From assembly GCF_000970675.1 (NCBI RefSeq), contig NZ_LAJA01000001.1:806001-870000 (forward strand): DNA of 64,000 bases. Direction: 5' to 3'. Shown piece after piece: positions 44,374 to 52,921 of the stretch; within the stretch, counting starts at the first letter, position 1; every line of letters starts with the position of its first letter. A model generated the notes under the pieces. It searched no databases. It was not told the DNA's origin and saw nothing but the letters and a program-made list of their open reading frames with translations. The position numbers and the translations under genes are program-made. The stretch comes from Domibacillus tundrae (lineage in GTDB: Bacteria > Bacillota > Bacilli > Bacillales > Domibacillaceae).

Positions 44374-46386
44374 TCACTCCTTATCCTTCATAGTAGGATA
44401 ACTTTTTAAGTAAAAATCAATCTTACTATTTACGGATTCTTTAGCGTGTGCAAAATCCTCGGCATTATATGCAGTAATCCGCTTTTTTGTCCGCTCAAAT
44501 GAAGTTTTTCGTATGTTAGAAACAATATACCCTATATTGTTAATTCTGTCACCAGCAAGTGTACCAGCATCTTCCCATAATTCAAAACCTTTCTCATCTA
44601 AACTAATACGAGTAAAGAGATCTGTCACTTTGCTATTAAGCCAAATTTCAAAGTCTGCTCTCATTTGTTCTAGCAGTATGAAGCCTTTTAATTCATCATG
44701 TTTAGCTTGTAATTCTTGCTGGTTGCTCTTCTCCATTTCACTCAATAAACTGTTATACTCACTGGCATCAATGACACCACTTTCGAGTAACTTTTTGTAT
44801 TTTTCTCTTTTCTCCGCCAATTCTTTCTGCTGCTTAAATTCCAAGTTAATAGCAGTTTGAACATTGGTTTTTCTATATCTGTCTAATCCGCCTGAGCTAA
44901 AGGAATCTTCGTTACCTAAACCATATGACATATAAGATTTAATATCTCCACGTTTAGCAAATCTAATTGTTCCAGGTTCTTCATTTGGTGTACTTTTATC
45001 CCTTGGCGTACGGTTAGGCACTGGCGTTTTCTCTATGGCGCCTAAATTGAAAAAATCGTCAATAGATAGCTGAATAGTAATATTTGTTTGTTTAATATCA
45101 GCGTATGCTTTTTCAGATTTATATTTTCTCCATAGTTCTTCTAACTGAAGTTCTTTATGGTAAATTACATCACAAAAGTTATCACTTTCTCTTGCGTTAG
45201 GTTCTCTTATTAACCGAAGACCGCGCCCAATCACTTGTGCATATAGAGAAATTGATTTAAAAGGCCTAAACATAGATATGACCGATATATTTGGGTTGTT
45301 AAATCCTTCACCTAACATTTGAATATTAATCATTACGTCATATTCATTATTCGCAAAATTGCTGATTCTTGTCTCGTTTTCAAAATCTGAAAGATGTGAA
45401 CTAACATAGGAGGCTGTTGCTCCTTCGTCTTGAAACCACTTTGTTAAAAGTTTTGCATGTTCATCATTACATGCAACAGCTAGAACTTGATGTTTAGGAT
45501 AGCTCTTCCTTTTTTTCTTTAATGTATTTAATGTATGCTTAATTACGGTCTTAGAACATGATTCTGACATGATAAGAGTTTCATTTACCCACTCATCACC
45601 TAAGAGAGCCCGTGCTTGGGAAGGAGTATAAGTCTGGTCATTTTTTGGATTGTAAAACTCCAATTTATCAGGAATTTCTTCCTTCCTGATAATGTCTTTA
45701 ATTAGCCCATTCTTAATGGCTTCTCCTAAACCAAATGAATAAATAGGATCGTAAGGATTATTTGAAACCTTTTGACCATCATTTCGAACCGGTGTAGCTG
45801 TTAATTTTATTATCTTGCTCGCAGTAAAGTGATCAATAGTTTTTTGCCACATATCAGCAGCAACATGATGGGCTTCATCAATAATTATCATATCGAAGAA
45901 ATCTTTCTCTATTAGATTGGTTAAACATTGTTCAGGGCTGCTGCCAGTGATTTTATGTACATTTGTGATAACAATATCTGCGCTTTTTAATTTATCAATA
46001 GTCCGGTCTCTATCTGATTGATCTTTTGAGTTCCATCCTTTATAAACATAGCTTTTCGGGAACAGGTCTCGATCTAAGATAACATCGCGTTTATACCAAA
46101 ACGTTTCCTCGGGGTTTGAGACTGAATCTAATTCTTGGAAAACAGTTTTCCGAATAATTTTACCTGGGGCAATGACTAAAACTCTCCCGGAACTCAATTT
46201 AAAAGGGAGAAGTGACATTAGTCCGGTTTTTCCGCATCCTGTAGGCATAACAATCAGGGTTTCTTTGTACTGAGGGTGTGGAAATTGTTCATAGAACGAT
46301 ACGGCTGCTCGATATGCTTCGACCTGAGGATCAAGCAATTTATCATTTTTTTCCACAAAAGGTATTACTCTTTGAAAAACACACAT
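44374..46386 (-). CDS. DEAH-box superfamily 2 helicase (candidate defence helicase)
   Basis: A 670-residue SF2 helicase. Walker A is MPTGCGKTG (about 47-55), DEAH is 170-173 (IIIDEAHHVA), motif III is LTATPVRND (195-203), and motif VI is QVIGRGLRLI (384-393). The C-terminal 250 residues are charged and partly coiled-coil (KQQKELAEKREKYKKLLES) with no recognisable nuclease. The fold group is that of type III restriction and Ssl2-like enzymes. It shares a promoter block with the kinase gene and is divergent from the HD-Hsp90 gene. A role against phage DNA is inferred. Confidence 0.82.
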   Translation of the reverse strand: MCVFQRVIPFVEKNDKLLDPQVEAYRAAVSFYEQFPHPQYKETLIVMPTGCGKTGLMSLLPFKLSSGRVLVIAPGKIIRKTVFQELDSVSNPEETFWYKRDVILDRDLFPKSYVYKGWNSKDQSDRDRTIDKLKSADIVITNVHKITGSSPEQCLTNLIEKDFFDMIIIDEAHHVAADMWQKTIDHFTASKIIKLTATPVRNDGQKVSNNPYDPIYSFGLGEAIKNGLIKDIIRKEEIPDKLEFYNPKNDQTYTPSQARALLGDEWVNETLIMSESCSKTVIKHTLNTLKKKRKSYPKHQVLAVACNDEHAKLLTKWFQDEGATASYVSSHLSDFENETRISNFANNEYDVMINIQMLGEGFNNPNISVISMFRPFKSISLYAQVIGRGLRLIREPNARESDNFCDVIYHKELQLEELWRKYKSEKAYADIKQTNITIQLSIDDFFNLGAIEKTPVPNRTPRDKSTPNEEPGTIRFAKRGDIKSYMSYGLGNEDSFSSGGLDRYRKTNVQTAINLEFKQQKELAEKREKYKKLLESGVIDASEYNSLLSEMEKSNQQELQAKHDELKGFILLEQMRADFEIWLNSKVTDLFTRISLDEKGFELWEDAGTLAGDRINNIGYIVSNIRKTSFERTKKRITAYNAEDFAHAKESVNSKIDFYLKSYPTMKDKE

Positions 46387-46476
46387 TATATAATTCCTCC
46401 TTCAGACTTTTTTCGCCTTCATCTGCATTCTGTTTCTCCACCAAAACATGTGTTACTAGCGGTAAATAGGTATTTA

Positions 46477-46536
46477 TTTCTATTTTCCTACAATAATTGA
46501 AATGGTTCTAGGATTTTCGGTCGACAAAAGACGACA
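46477..46536 (-). promoter_or_regulatory. Shared cargo promoter module, copy 2 (helicase gene)
   Basis: Same order and offsets as copy 1: TGTCGTC (46536-46530), TGTCGAC (46526-46520), CGAAAATCC, TAGAAC at the -10 position (46510-46505), and the identical TAGGAAAATAGAAA (46490-46477). It drives the helicase leftward and could also act on the divergent HD-Hsp90 gene at 46639. Confidence 0.62.
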
Positions 46537-46638
46537 AAAAATGTCATTTTAAATATTTGTCATTAATTATATAATCAAAATAACGCAGAAAATGTTGGAT
46601 ACACAGGATTAATTAATAAAACTTGAAGGAGAAATCTC

Positions 46639-49600
46639 ATGTCTAGGGTTAATGACTTACCGAATTCAATTATTATAAAAGAACTTGAGTCTAAATTAGA
46701 AAACAGTCATTTTGAAATTGATTTTTTAGGAATACTTAATTCTCTAAAAAGGACAGTAAGCCAAGAAATTTCGTACATAAATTTACTTTTTCCAGAGTAT
46801 ACACCTCATGATGAAAAATACCACATAAAAAATTTATTTAACATAGCAGATAAACTTCTTGATGAAAAAGTTATTAAAAATTTAAGTGTTGTAGAACTTT
46901 TTGTATTAGCAGCTTCATTATATGGCCATGATTGGGGAATGGCTGTCAGCTCAGGTGAAAGAGAATTCATTAGAAGCCTAAGTTCAATGAAAAATAAAGA
47001 AAATTCACTTGATGCAGATAGAGATTCTTATTTTTTAATTGATGATGAAAAAATGTTTTTTATTGAATTTTGCCAAAAAAATAATTTGAAAAGAGCTGAA
47101 GATGGCTCCGTTACTGTACCAGATGAATTCTGGAGAGAGTATGTAAGAGAGACACATGCATTACGAAGTGGGAAACGAGTCCTAGCTTTTATTTCAAAAG
47201 AAAATCAAGCTTTAGCAAGTGCTGTTCAGAAAGCTTGTGAAGGTCATTGGGCAGATTTTTCTGAAATTAGAAATTCTGATAAATATCCTGAATACTACTC
47301 GGTACTAAATGAGAGTATTAATCTTCGCGCTTTAGCTATATATGTTCGGTTGATAGACTTGTTAGACTTAACCGCCGATAGGACACCATATATTTTATGG
47401 AAATTTGTATCTCCGAAAAACTCTTATTCAAAGATGGAGTGGAAAAAACATAGAGCTTTACATGGACTCTCTTTTGCACCATATACATCAGGCAGTAGAT
47501 ACGTACAAGTTACAGGTGGAACTACTGAGCATGATGTTTACGCTGCTCTGCAAGACCTTAGTAATTGGGTTGACAGCCAGTTAAAAGGTTGTAAGGATGT
47601 AATGGCTGAATTTCATAACAACAAATATGTGCTTAATGTGTCTCATATAAAATGGTCTGTTACAGCTCAGGGATTTCATCCAATTCCTATAAAAATTGAA
47701 TTTAATCGAGATAAGATGTTAGATATATTAAGTGAGGAAATTTATGACAAGGATGCACATGTATTTTTAAGAGAATTATTACAAAACAGTGTTGATGCTA
47801 TTAGGATGAGAAGAGAATTATTGAAGAGTAAAGGCTTAGTACAGGATAAGTTTGGAGAAATCCATGTAAACGTAGAAAAAGATACTGAAGGTAATATGAC
47901 AATAACTTGGAGAGATAACGGTATTGGAATGGATGAACATATTGTTAAAAACTATCTTGCTGTTGCCGGAAATAGCTACTACTCAAGTAAAGACTTTGAA
48001 AATTCAGGTTTAAAAATAGACCCCATATCTAAGTTTGGTGTGGGAATTTTGAGCTGTAATACGGTATCTGACTATATTGAAATTCAAACAAAAAGGGACC
48101 CTTATATTGGTACAGGGGAAAATACTTCTTTAAAAATAAGTATACCGTCTTTTAAACTATATTTTAGAGTAGAATTAATTAAAGATCCATCTGTAGATGT
48201 AGGAACAATTATAAAAGTATTTATAGATAAAATGAAAACAGTAAATAACAAATTAGTCAGTGAAATATTGAATGTAACTGAGTATTTATCTTATGTTGCG
48301 GGGTTTGTGGATATTCCGATTTTTGTAACCGAAAATGGGAATAAAACAGCTATAGTACATCCTCTCCATAAAACGAAAAATCTGGAAGAGATAATGAGAT
48401 CAGAAACAACTGTTAAAAAACTTGGTTTAAATTATGAATGGGCTTCCGCAATATTACCTCAAGATTTAGAAATAGCTAAAGAATACTTAGAAGAAACTAC
48501 TCTTGATATAGAAAAGGATTTAGGTATCAAGGGTTATGAAGGAACTGTTTCGTTTCTGCGTCCAAAAAATATAGACAATACAATATATAGTTTTAATGAA
48601 AGTATCGCCTTTAGTAATCACGACGAAGAAAGGATTTCAATAAGATATCGCAGTCGGGAAAATGCCAAAAAAATCCTTTCTCCGAGTTTACAATACAGTC
48701 CATATATTTCAGTATACAGAGATGGAATTCTTTTATCTAATGTAGGGAAAAGAAACCCTTACAATGAAGATATGTTTATTCCTGTAAAAATTACCGTCAA
48801 TATTCCCAAAAATGAATTTTCTAAAATTAATATAGCACGTTCTAATATAGTAGGTGAAAATTCTAATTGGGAAAAGACTATTTTAGGAGCGTTAATTGAG
48901 TACGTATTAAAAAAGAATTTAGAAGAAAAAAATATAATAAATTTAGCAAACGATATAGCTTATCTTAATATTAAGCCAGAATCAATTCCTACAGAAATTT
49001 TATATAATAACTTTTCTGTTCCTTTTTTATGTAAAAATGGCCAAACAATTTTTAAGAAATTAACCGAAATCGAAGAAACAGAAGAACTATATCAAATTCC
49101 AGAAACTAACAGTGAATTTTCTGGATGGTTTTTAAGCACAGAAACGAGTCAAAAGAAAAATCCATATAATAATTGGCAAGGTGTCAACTCATTTATAGGT
49201 ACCAATGACTATTTTACGTTTGCAACTTCATCGATATTTCATTCTCTGAGTAGGATAGTAATGAATATTATCAAGGAGTATTTCTATTGTCAAAAAATAC
49301 AGTTCGTAGAGGGACCGTTTAAATCACAGGTACCTTTATTTCAAGAGATATGGTCACGCAAACCGGAAGATGCAAAAGATTTTGATTTTGAGAAGACATT
49401 AGTAGAAGTTGCACAAGGAAATGAATTAGAGGATTATAAATACAATTTACTTATTAAAGAAATTAAAAAAATTACTTATAACAATAAAGGAATAATAGAA
49501 ATTAGAAACCTGCCGGATTTTGTTACATTTAAAGGGAAATTTAAAGATTATTTTGGGTACAGTTCCACAAAGATTAATATTGGTCATCCAAAAGGTAAGA

Positions 49601-49920
49601 AATTAATAAGAATCTTAGCTAATATAATTCTTCAAGCTTTAACAAACGATATTTCAGCTGCAGGCCGAGGAAGTTTAGAAGATGCTTTTTCTAAAACTTT
49701 CTCTTATTTTGAAAATAAAAATGCTTTAAATAAAACAATTAGTAACTATTCTAGACTCTTCGAAAAATTGATAGAGATTAAAATCATATCACCTGAAGAA
49801 ATGAAAGAACTCTTGTTAGATAAAGAGGATTTTATACCGAGCAGTTTTGAAATGCATCGATATGAGTATAAAAAGATAGAAGATTTTAATGACTTGGAAT
49901 GGGGTTTCATCTTAGAGTAG
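46639..49920 (+). CDS. HD-domain plus Hsp90-type (GHKL) ATPase protein
   Basis: A 1093-residue protein. Residues about 50-250 form an HD-like phosphohydrolase region with His62, His97-Asp98 in LYGHDWGM and Asp243 in LIDLLDLTADR. Residues about 355-480 are a Bergerat ATPase: LRELLQNSVDAIRM, DNGIGM (426-431) and SKFGVGILS. The remaining 600 residues are of Hsp90 middle-domain type with no match I know. HD plus Hsp90 proteins have been predicted in bacterial conflict systems. The gene is much richer in A+T than the phage replication genes, a sign of separate transfer. GAAGGAGAAATCTC precedes ATG 46639. Confidence 0.85.
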   Translation: MSRVNDLPNSIIIKELESKLENSHFEIDFLGILNSLKRTVSQEISYINLLFPEYTPHDEKYHIKNLFNIADKLLDEKVIKNLSVVELFVLAASLYGHDWGMAVSSGEREFIRSLSSMKNKENSLDADRDSYFLIDDEKMFFIEFCQKNNLKRAEDGSVTVPDEFWREYVRETHALRSGKRVLAFISKENQALASAVQKACEGHWADFSEIRNSDKYPEYYSVLNESINLRALAIYVRLIDLLDLTADRTPYILWKFVSPKNSYSKMEWKKHRALHGLSFAPYTSGSRYVQVTGGTTEHDVYAALQDLSNWVDSQLKGCKDVMAEFHNNKYVLNVSHIKWSVTAQGFHPIPIKIEFNRDKMLDILSEEIYDKDAHVFLRELLQNSVDAIRMRRELLKSKGLVQDKFGEIHVNVEKDTEGNMTITWRDNGIGMDEHIVKNYLAVAGNSYYSSKDFENSGLKIDPISKFGVGILSCNTVSDYIEIQTKRDPYIGTGENTSLKISIPSFKLYFRVELIKDPSVDVGTIIKVFIDKMKTVNNKLVSEILNVTEYLSYVAGFVDIPIFVTENGNKTAIVHPLHKTKNLEEIMRSETTVKKLGLNYEWASAILPQDLEIAKEYLEETTLDIEKDLGIKGYEGTVSFLRPKNIDNTIYSFNESIAFSNHDEERISIRYRSRENAKKILSPSLQYSPYISVYRDGILLSNVGKRNPYNEDMFIPVKITVNIPKNEFSKINIARSNIVGENSNWEKTILGALIEYVLKKNLEEKNIINLANDIAYLNIKPESIPTEILYNNFSVPFLCKNGQTIFKKLTEIEETEELYQIPETNSEFSGWFLSTETSQKKNPYNNWQGVNSFIGTNDYFTFATSSIFHSLSRIVMNIIKEYFYCQKIQFVEGPFKSQVPLFQEIWSRKPEDAKDFDFEKTLVEVAQGNELEDYKYNLLIKEIKKITYNNKGIIEIRNLPDFVTFKGKFKDYFGYSSTKINIGHPKGKKLIRILANIILQALTNDISAAGRGSLEDAFSKTFSYFENKNALNKTISNYSRLFEKLIEIKIISPEEMKELLLDKEDFIPSSFEMHRYEYKKIEDFNDLEWGFILE

Positions 49921-50040
49921 GTATGAATAAAAAAGTTTTTAATGAATAATTCCAGTTATTTGAAAGTATGTTACCGATTATAGATCTTTTATGATAAACT
50001 GTTTCAAAAACGTCCGAATGCATAAAATAATAATGAATTT

Positions 50041-50089
50041 GAATATTAAAAAGACGCTCTTACATATTGTAGGCGTCTTTTTAATATTC
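50041..50089. terminator. Strong bidirectional terminator after the HD-Hsp90 gene
   Basis: A 17-bp perfect stem, GAATATTAAAAAGACGC and its complement, around a short loop. Confidence 0.9.
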
Positions 50090-50148
50090 TTTATTGTTTG
50101 TGGCACTTAAAAAATGCTGTTCGTGGCAGTATATTTTTTGAATACGCT

Positions 50149-50502
50149 GCGCTTTACATGGAGTAGCGGATGGGTTAGGCTAATTGCCCAGAAAAGCTTG
50201 TTGCTCTGGTCTTTTCAAGAAAATCTGTACGCAGAGGCACCATGTCAAGCGACAAAATTAGAATGAATAAATTATATATGACCGCGCGACAGAAAGGAAC
50301 AGTTTACGATAGATAAAGTGACACACATTACTGAAAGTTAGCTCAGGCAGCTTGTCGTTTGACATGGAGCCTCTACGAACATAATTTTATGAAAAATCCA
50401 GTCACAGCAATACTTTTGCCTGCGGAATCAAGCTATTACGTTCGCCTCTCCATGTAAAACGCACGTCTTTTACTGGTAAAAAGTGTCGCGCCTTTATCTA
50501 TC
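50149..50502. repeat. Nested inverted repeats in an 890-bp gene-free region
   Basis: Three inverted pairs: 50149-50163 with 50448-50462 (15 bp, one mismatch), 50233-50255 with 50352-50374 (23 bp, two mismatches), and 50308-50324 with 50483-50502 (imperfect). Arms of the first two share a CATGGAG motif. No gene is visible between 49,921 and 50,695. It may be a decayed mobile element or a structured RNA. Confidence 0.6.
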
Positions 50503-50669
50503 GAAAGTTGTCTCATCTTATCTGGCGGTTACATTATATTAATAACGAATAAATACACTGCCATTTAGTACATCAGTTAAATGCCAAATACACTGAATTC
50601 ATTATCAATTCATCGGGATTTTTGTTTTGCTTTAAATACAGTCTACCAAACATAAGGTCAAAATAAATA

Positions 50670-50686
50670 ACACGCCGCAGCGTGTT
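50670..50686. repeat. Duplicate of the repressor-gene terminator hairpin
   Basis: ACACGC-CGCA-GCGTGT, the same hairpin as at 51164-51179, lies at the end of the repressor fragment. Confidence 0.75.
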
Positions 50687-50695
50687 ATCTTTTAT

Positions 50696-50805
50696 TTAAT
50701 CCTCTTTTTTGATGATCTCCCAGAATTCCTGCAATTCTCCAACCTGTTCCTCTGGTGAATCGGCCATTTCTTTAAAGAAGAGACTCAGTTCTTGATTATC
50801 GAAAA
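50696..50805 (-). pseudogene. C-terminal fragment of a phage repressor (duplicated tail)
   Basis: In frame on the minus strand it encodes FFKEMADSPEEQ-VGELQEFWEIIKKED and a stop. The intact repressor at 51179 ends FFKEMADSPEEQ-LEELQEFWEIIKKRGLHKK. The DNA similarity covers about 130 bases and includes the terminator hairpin. No helix-turn-helix part and no start are present. It is probably a recombination remnant between related prophages. Confidence 0.8.
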
Positions 50806-50808
50806 TAT

Positions 50809-51096
50809 TTATATCAAGTAATAAACGAGTATTGCAGTAAGAGCATTAGGTAACCCAATTAGTAGCAGCCTGTTAGTTATGAAGAATTTTGACTCCCTGT
50901 CTTCTTTTGTTTCAGGGAGTACAGTTCCTCTAAAACCGTCTACATCCGGAAATGCCCCTAAAGTTGAAGCGCACATTACCAACAATGCTATGGTTACCCC
51001 TCCTGTAATCTTATAGAGGAGGGTCAAATCGCTGGAGAAAACTGAAATAAAAAAGGCTACTGCAACAATACTAACCCCTATAAAAAAAGCCTTCAT
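50809..51096 (-). CDS. Small membrane protein (DUF5316-like)
   Basis: A 95-residue protein with three hydrophobic segments (residues about 3-20, 28-46, 74-93), separated by a charged loop, PETKEDRESKFF. It looks like the DUF5316 family of small Bacillus membrane proteins. AAAGGGAGGAAGATAAAAC precedes ATG 51096. It lies between the repressor and the duplicated repressor tail and was probably brought in by the same event. The function is unknown; superinfection exclusion is one possibility for a membrane protein next to a repressor. Confidence 0.6.
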   Translation of the reverse strand: MKAFFIGVSIVAVAFFISVFSSDLTLLYKITGGVTIALLVMCASTLGAFPDVDGFRGTVLPETKEDRESKFFITNRLLLIGLPNALTAILVYYLI

Positions 51097-51163
51097 GTTT
51101 TATCTTCCTCCCTTTAAATAAACATAAAAAAGAAAAAAATCCCATGAAACTTATAAAAATAAT

Positions 51164-51179
51164 ACACGCCGCAGCGTGT
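51164..51179 (-). terminator. Terminator hairpin of the repressor gene
   Basis: ACACGC-TGCG-GCGTGT on the minus strand followed by ATTATTTTT, directly behind the repressor stop. Confidence 0.75.
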
Positions 51180-51544
51180 TATTTTTTATGTAATCCTCGT
51201 TTTTTTATGATCTCCCAAAACTCCTGCAGCTCTTCCAACTGTTCTTCCGGTGAATCGGCCATTTCTTTAAAGAAAACATTCAGCCTTGGATTGTTGAAAA
51301 ACTCCATCATTTCTTTTTTATCCTTAGCAAGACTAGAATTATCATTAGTGTTTCCTTTGATTATATAGTCAGTCGTAACATCGTAGAAAGCAGCTAATTG
51401 TTCGAGCGTTTCAAAATCTGGCTGAGTCTTACTTAGTTCGTACCGAGCATACGTAGAACGATTAATACTTAATCTATCTGCAACTTCTTGCTGAGAAAGA
51501 TTTCGAGCTGTTCTTAACGACTTTAAACGGTCCCCGTAAGTCAT
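51179..51544 (-). CDS. XRE family phage repressor (CI/ImmR-like)
   Basis: A 121-residue repressor. The helix-turn-helix is at residues about 5-60 (LKSLRTARNLSQQEVADRLSINRSTYARYELSKTQPDF in two parts, with SINRSTYARYE as the recognition helix). DVTTDYIIKG is the typical end of the domain. An acidic tail ends EEQLEELQEFWEIIKK. ATG 51544 follows GAGGTGGAG. It probably maintains lysogeny by binding the GTGCA-N5-TGCAC sites between it and the Cro-like gene. Confidence 0.88.
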   Translation of the reverse strand: MTYGDRLKSLRTARNLSQQEVADRLSINRSTYARYELSKTQPDFETLEQLAAFYDVTTDYIIKGNTNDNSSLAKDKKEMMEFFNNPRLNVFFKEMADSPEEQLEELQEFWEIIKKRGLHKK

Positions 51545-51582
51545 GTACTCCACCTCAATATTTTTAACTTAGTATGACTTCA

Positions 51583-51685
51583 ATTATAAGTGAAAAAAAT
51601 GCACATAAATTGTTTTGTGCAAAAAATGAACAAAAATAGTTGACTGTGCAAAAAATGCACGTTATTATTAGTGTAGAAAGTGCAC
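51583..51685. promoter_or_regulatory. Phage immunity region: divergent promoters and operators
   Basis: Operators of form GTGCA-N5-TGCAC occur at 51617-51631 (one mismatch), 51646-51660 (perfect) and 51671-51685 (GTGTA left arm). The rightward promoter is TTGACT (51640-51645), 17 bp, TATTAT (51663-51668), with the perfect operator filling the spacer. The leftward promoter has TATAAT as ATTATA on the plus strand at 51583-51588. A further site, GTGTAGAAAATGCAC, lies at 51891-51905 inside the next gene. Confidence 0.8.
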
Positions 51686-51700
51686 AAAGGAGGTGAAGAT

Positions 51701-51934
51701 ATGAAGAATAACTGGTTAGCAGATAAACGTAGCGCTAAAGATTATTCTCATCAAGAAATTGCTGATTTAGTAGGGATCGACAGATCATATTACACTAAGA
51801 TTGAGAATGGTCTTGTTCCAAGTGTAAAGGTGGCTCAATCAATAGCAAAACATTTAGAGTTTGAATGGACAATTTTTTTTGCGAGTGATTGTGTAGAAAA
51901 TGCACAAAATAAATTAACTCAGGAAGTCAGCTAA
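51701..51934 (+). CDS. Cro-like XRE family regulator
   Basis: A 77-residue helix-turn-helix protein (YSHQEIADLVGIDRSYYTKIENG...PSVKVAQSIAKHLEFEW). AAAGGAGG stands 7 bases before ATG 51701. It is divergent from the repressor and is the first gene of the rightward early operon. It probably acts as an antirepressor or as a second regulator. One operator-like site lies inside its 3' end. Confidence 0.82.
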   Translation: MKNNWLADKRSAKDYSHQEIADLVGIDRSYYTKIENGLVPSVKVAQSIAKHLEFEWTIFFASDCVENAQNKLTQEVS

Positions 51935-52110
51935 GAAAGGAAGGTGATCAAAAATAGGGGCGCTGTACGGCCTCACCTTCCCCAAACGGCGAAATTTGCT
52001 GTCAAAACATTGTTCCCATTTGAGAATTTTTTATTCTTAATAGAGAACAAGAAGAATTTTGTCGATGACTTTTAGAAATAACGACACAGCATAAAAAGGC
52101 GGTGATCTAA

Positions 52111-52299
52111 ATGGAAGGTCAATTTTATGACAAAGACATTTTATTAAAACGAATGGCGATCCCAGGCAAAATTGCTGAACTCAGTTACGTTGATCAAGAA
52201 GCCGCTGTCCATTTCATGAGAATTTGGGGCGAAAAGAAAATGCCGATTACAACGCTTTTTGAGGAACTAAATTCAGCACTGGCGGAAAAAGCCAGCTGA
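52111..52299 (+). CDS. Hypothetical phage protein
   Basis: A 62-residue soluble protein (YDKDILLKRMAIPGKIAEL...MRIWGEKKMPITTLFEELN). I do not recognise it. AAAGGCGGTGATCTAA precedes ATG 52111. The 176 bases before it hold a 9-bp stem, GGAAGGTGA / TCACCTTCC, and no gene. Confidence 0.6.
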   Translation: MEGQFYDKDILLKRMAIPGKIAELSYVDQEAAVHFMRIWGEKKMPITTLFEELNSALAEKAS

Positions 52300-52378
52300 T
52301 TGCTTCTACTAAAAGATTAATTCAATTAGGGGTATGAAGAAAGTCACGATTAAATACAAAAAGATGGGAGTGATTCAG

Positions 52379-52921
52379 TTGGAGATAAAGAAATCAATAA
52401 ATGCAGGTGAAATATTTGAAAGATTAATTGAAGAAGAGGACATCACAGTTAATCAGCTTTCCTTTGACATAGGCGTTTCGCCACAAATGGGGAGTCATAT
52501 AAAAAACGATAGACGCCCTCTTCAAAAGGACATCGCCAAAAGAGCGATCAATGTGTTTAACGACTGTCCGGCTTTCGTAATGGACCTGATCTTCGAGTTT
52601 AGCAGTGGCTTTACCCCGCCAGTCTTAAGAGGCAAAGCCATCGAGCAGCACCGACTGTCATTCAAGCATTTTTTACTCAAGGAATGGACAGACGTTTATG
52701 GGCGAATAAATTCAGAGGAATTTGACTGGTGCAAGCCTTCTGATGAAGCCAGTAAAGCTGAAAAGGATTGGTTAAAGGATTTGATCATCGAATTGAATGA
52801 AGTGGAAATGGCTGCGGCAAACTTTCGGCGTCATCTGCATGAAGCATATCTTATAAACCCGAAACAGGTTAGAGACGAGACGCTGACCCGGATAAAAGCG
52901 AAAGGCTGGGTTGAAGCGTGA
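52379..52921 (+). CDS. Phage helix-turn-helix protein
   Basis: A roughly 180-residue protein. An N-terminal helix-turn-helix (FERLIEEEDITVNQLSFDIGVSPQMGSHIKNDRR) is followed by a helical region of unknown role (FKHFLLKEWTDVYGRIN, LIIELNEVEMAAANFRRHLHEAY). TTG 52379 is preferred, with GGGAG 8 bases upstream; ATG 52334 and GTG 52370 are alternatives. The N-terminal domain resembles skin-element and phage regulators of the early operon. Confidence 0.65.
   Translation: MEIKKSINAGEIFERLIEEEDITVNQLSFDIGVSPQMGSHIKNDRRPLQKDIAKRAINVFNDCPAFVMDLIFEFSSGFTPPVLRGKAIEQHRLSFKHFLLKEWTDVYGRINSEEFDWCKPSDEASKAEKDWLKDLIIELNEVEMAAANFRRHLHEAYLINPKQVRDETLTRIKAKGWVEA

Noticed and set aside
44374-46386. Helicase as HamB of a Hachiman system or as a type III restriction subunit
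   Set aside because: No DUF1837 nuclease (HamA), no methyltransferase and no recognisable C-terminal nuclease motif are nearby. I left it as an unassigned DEAH helicase.
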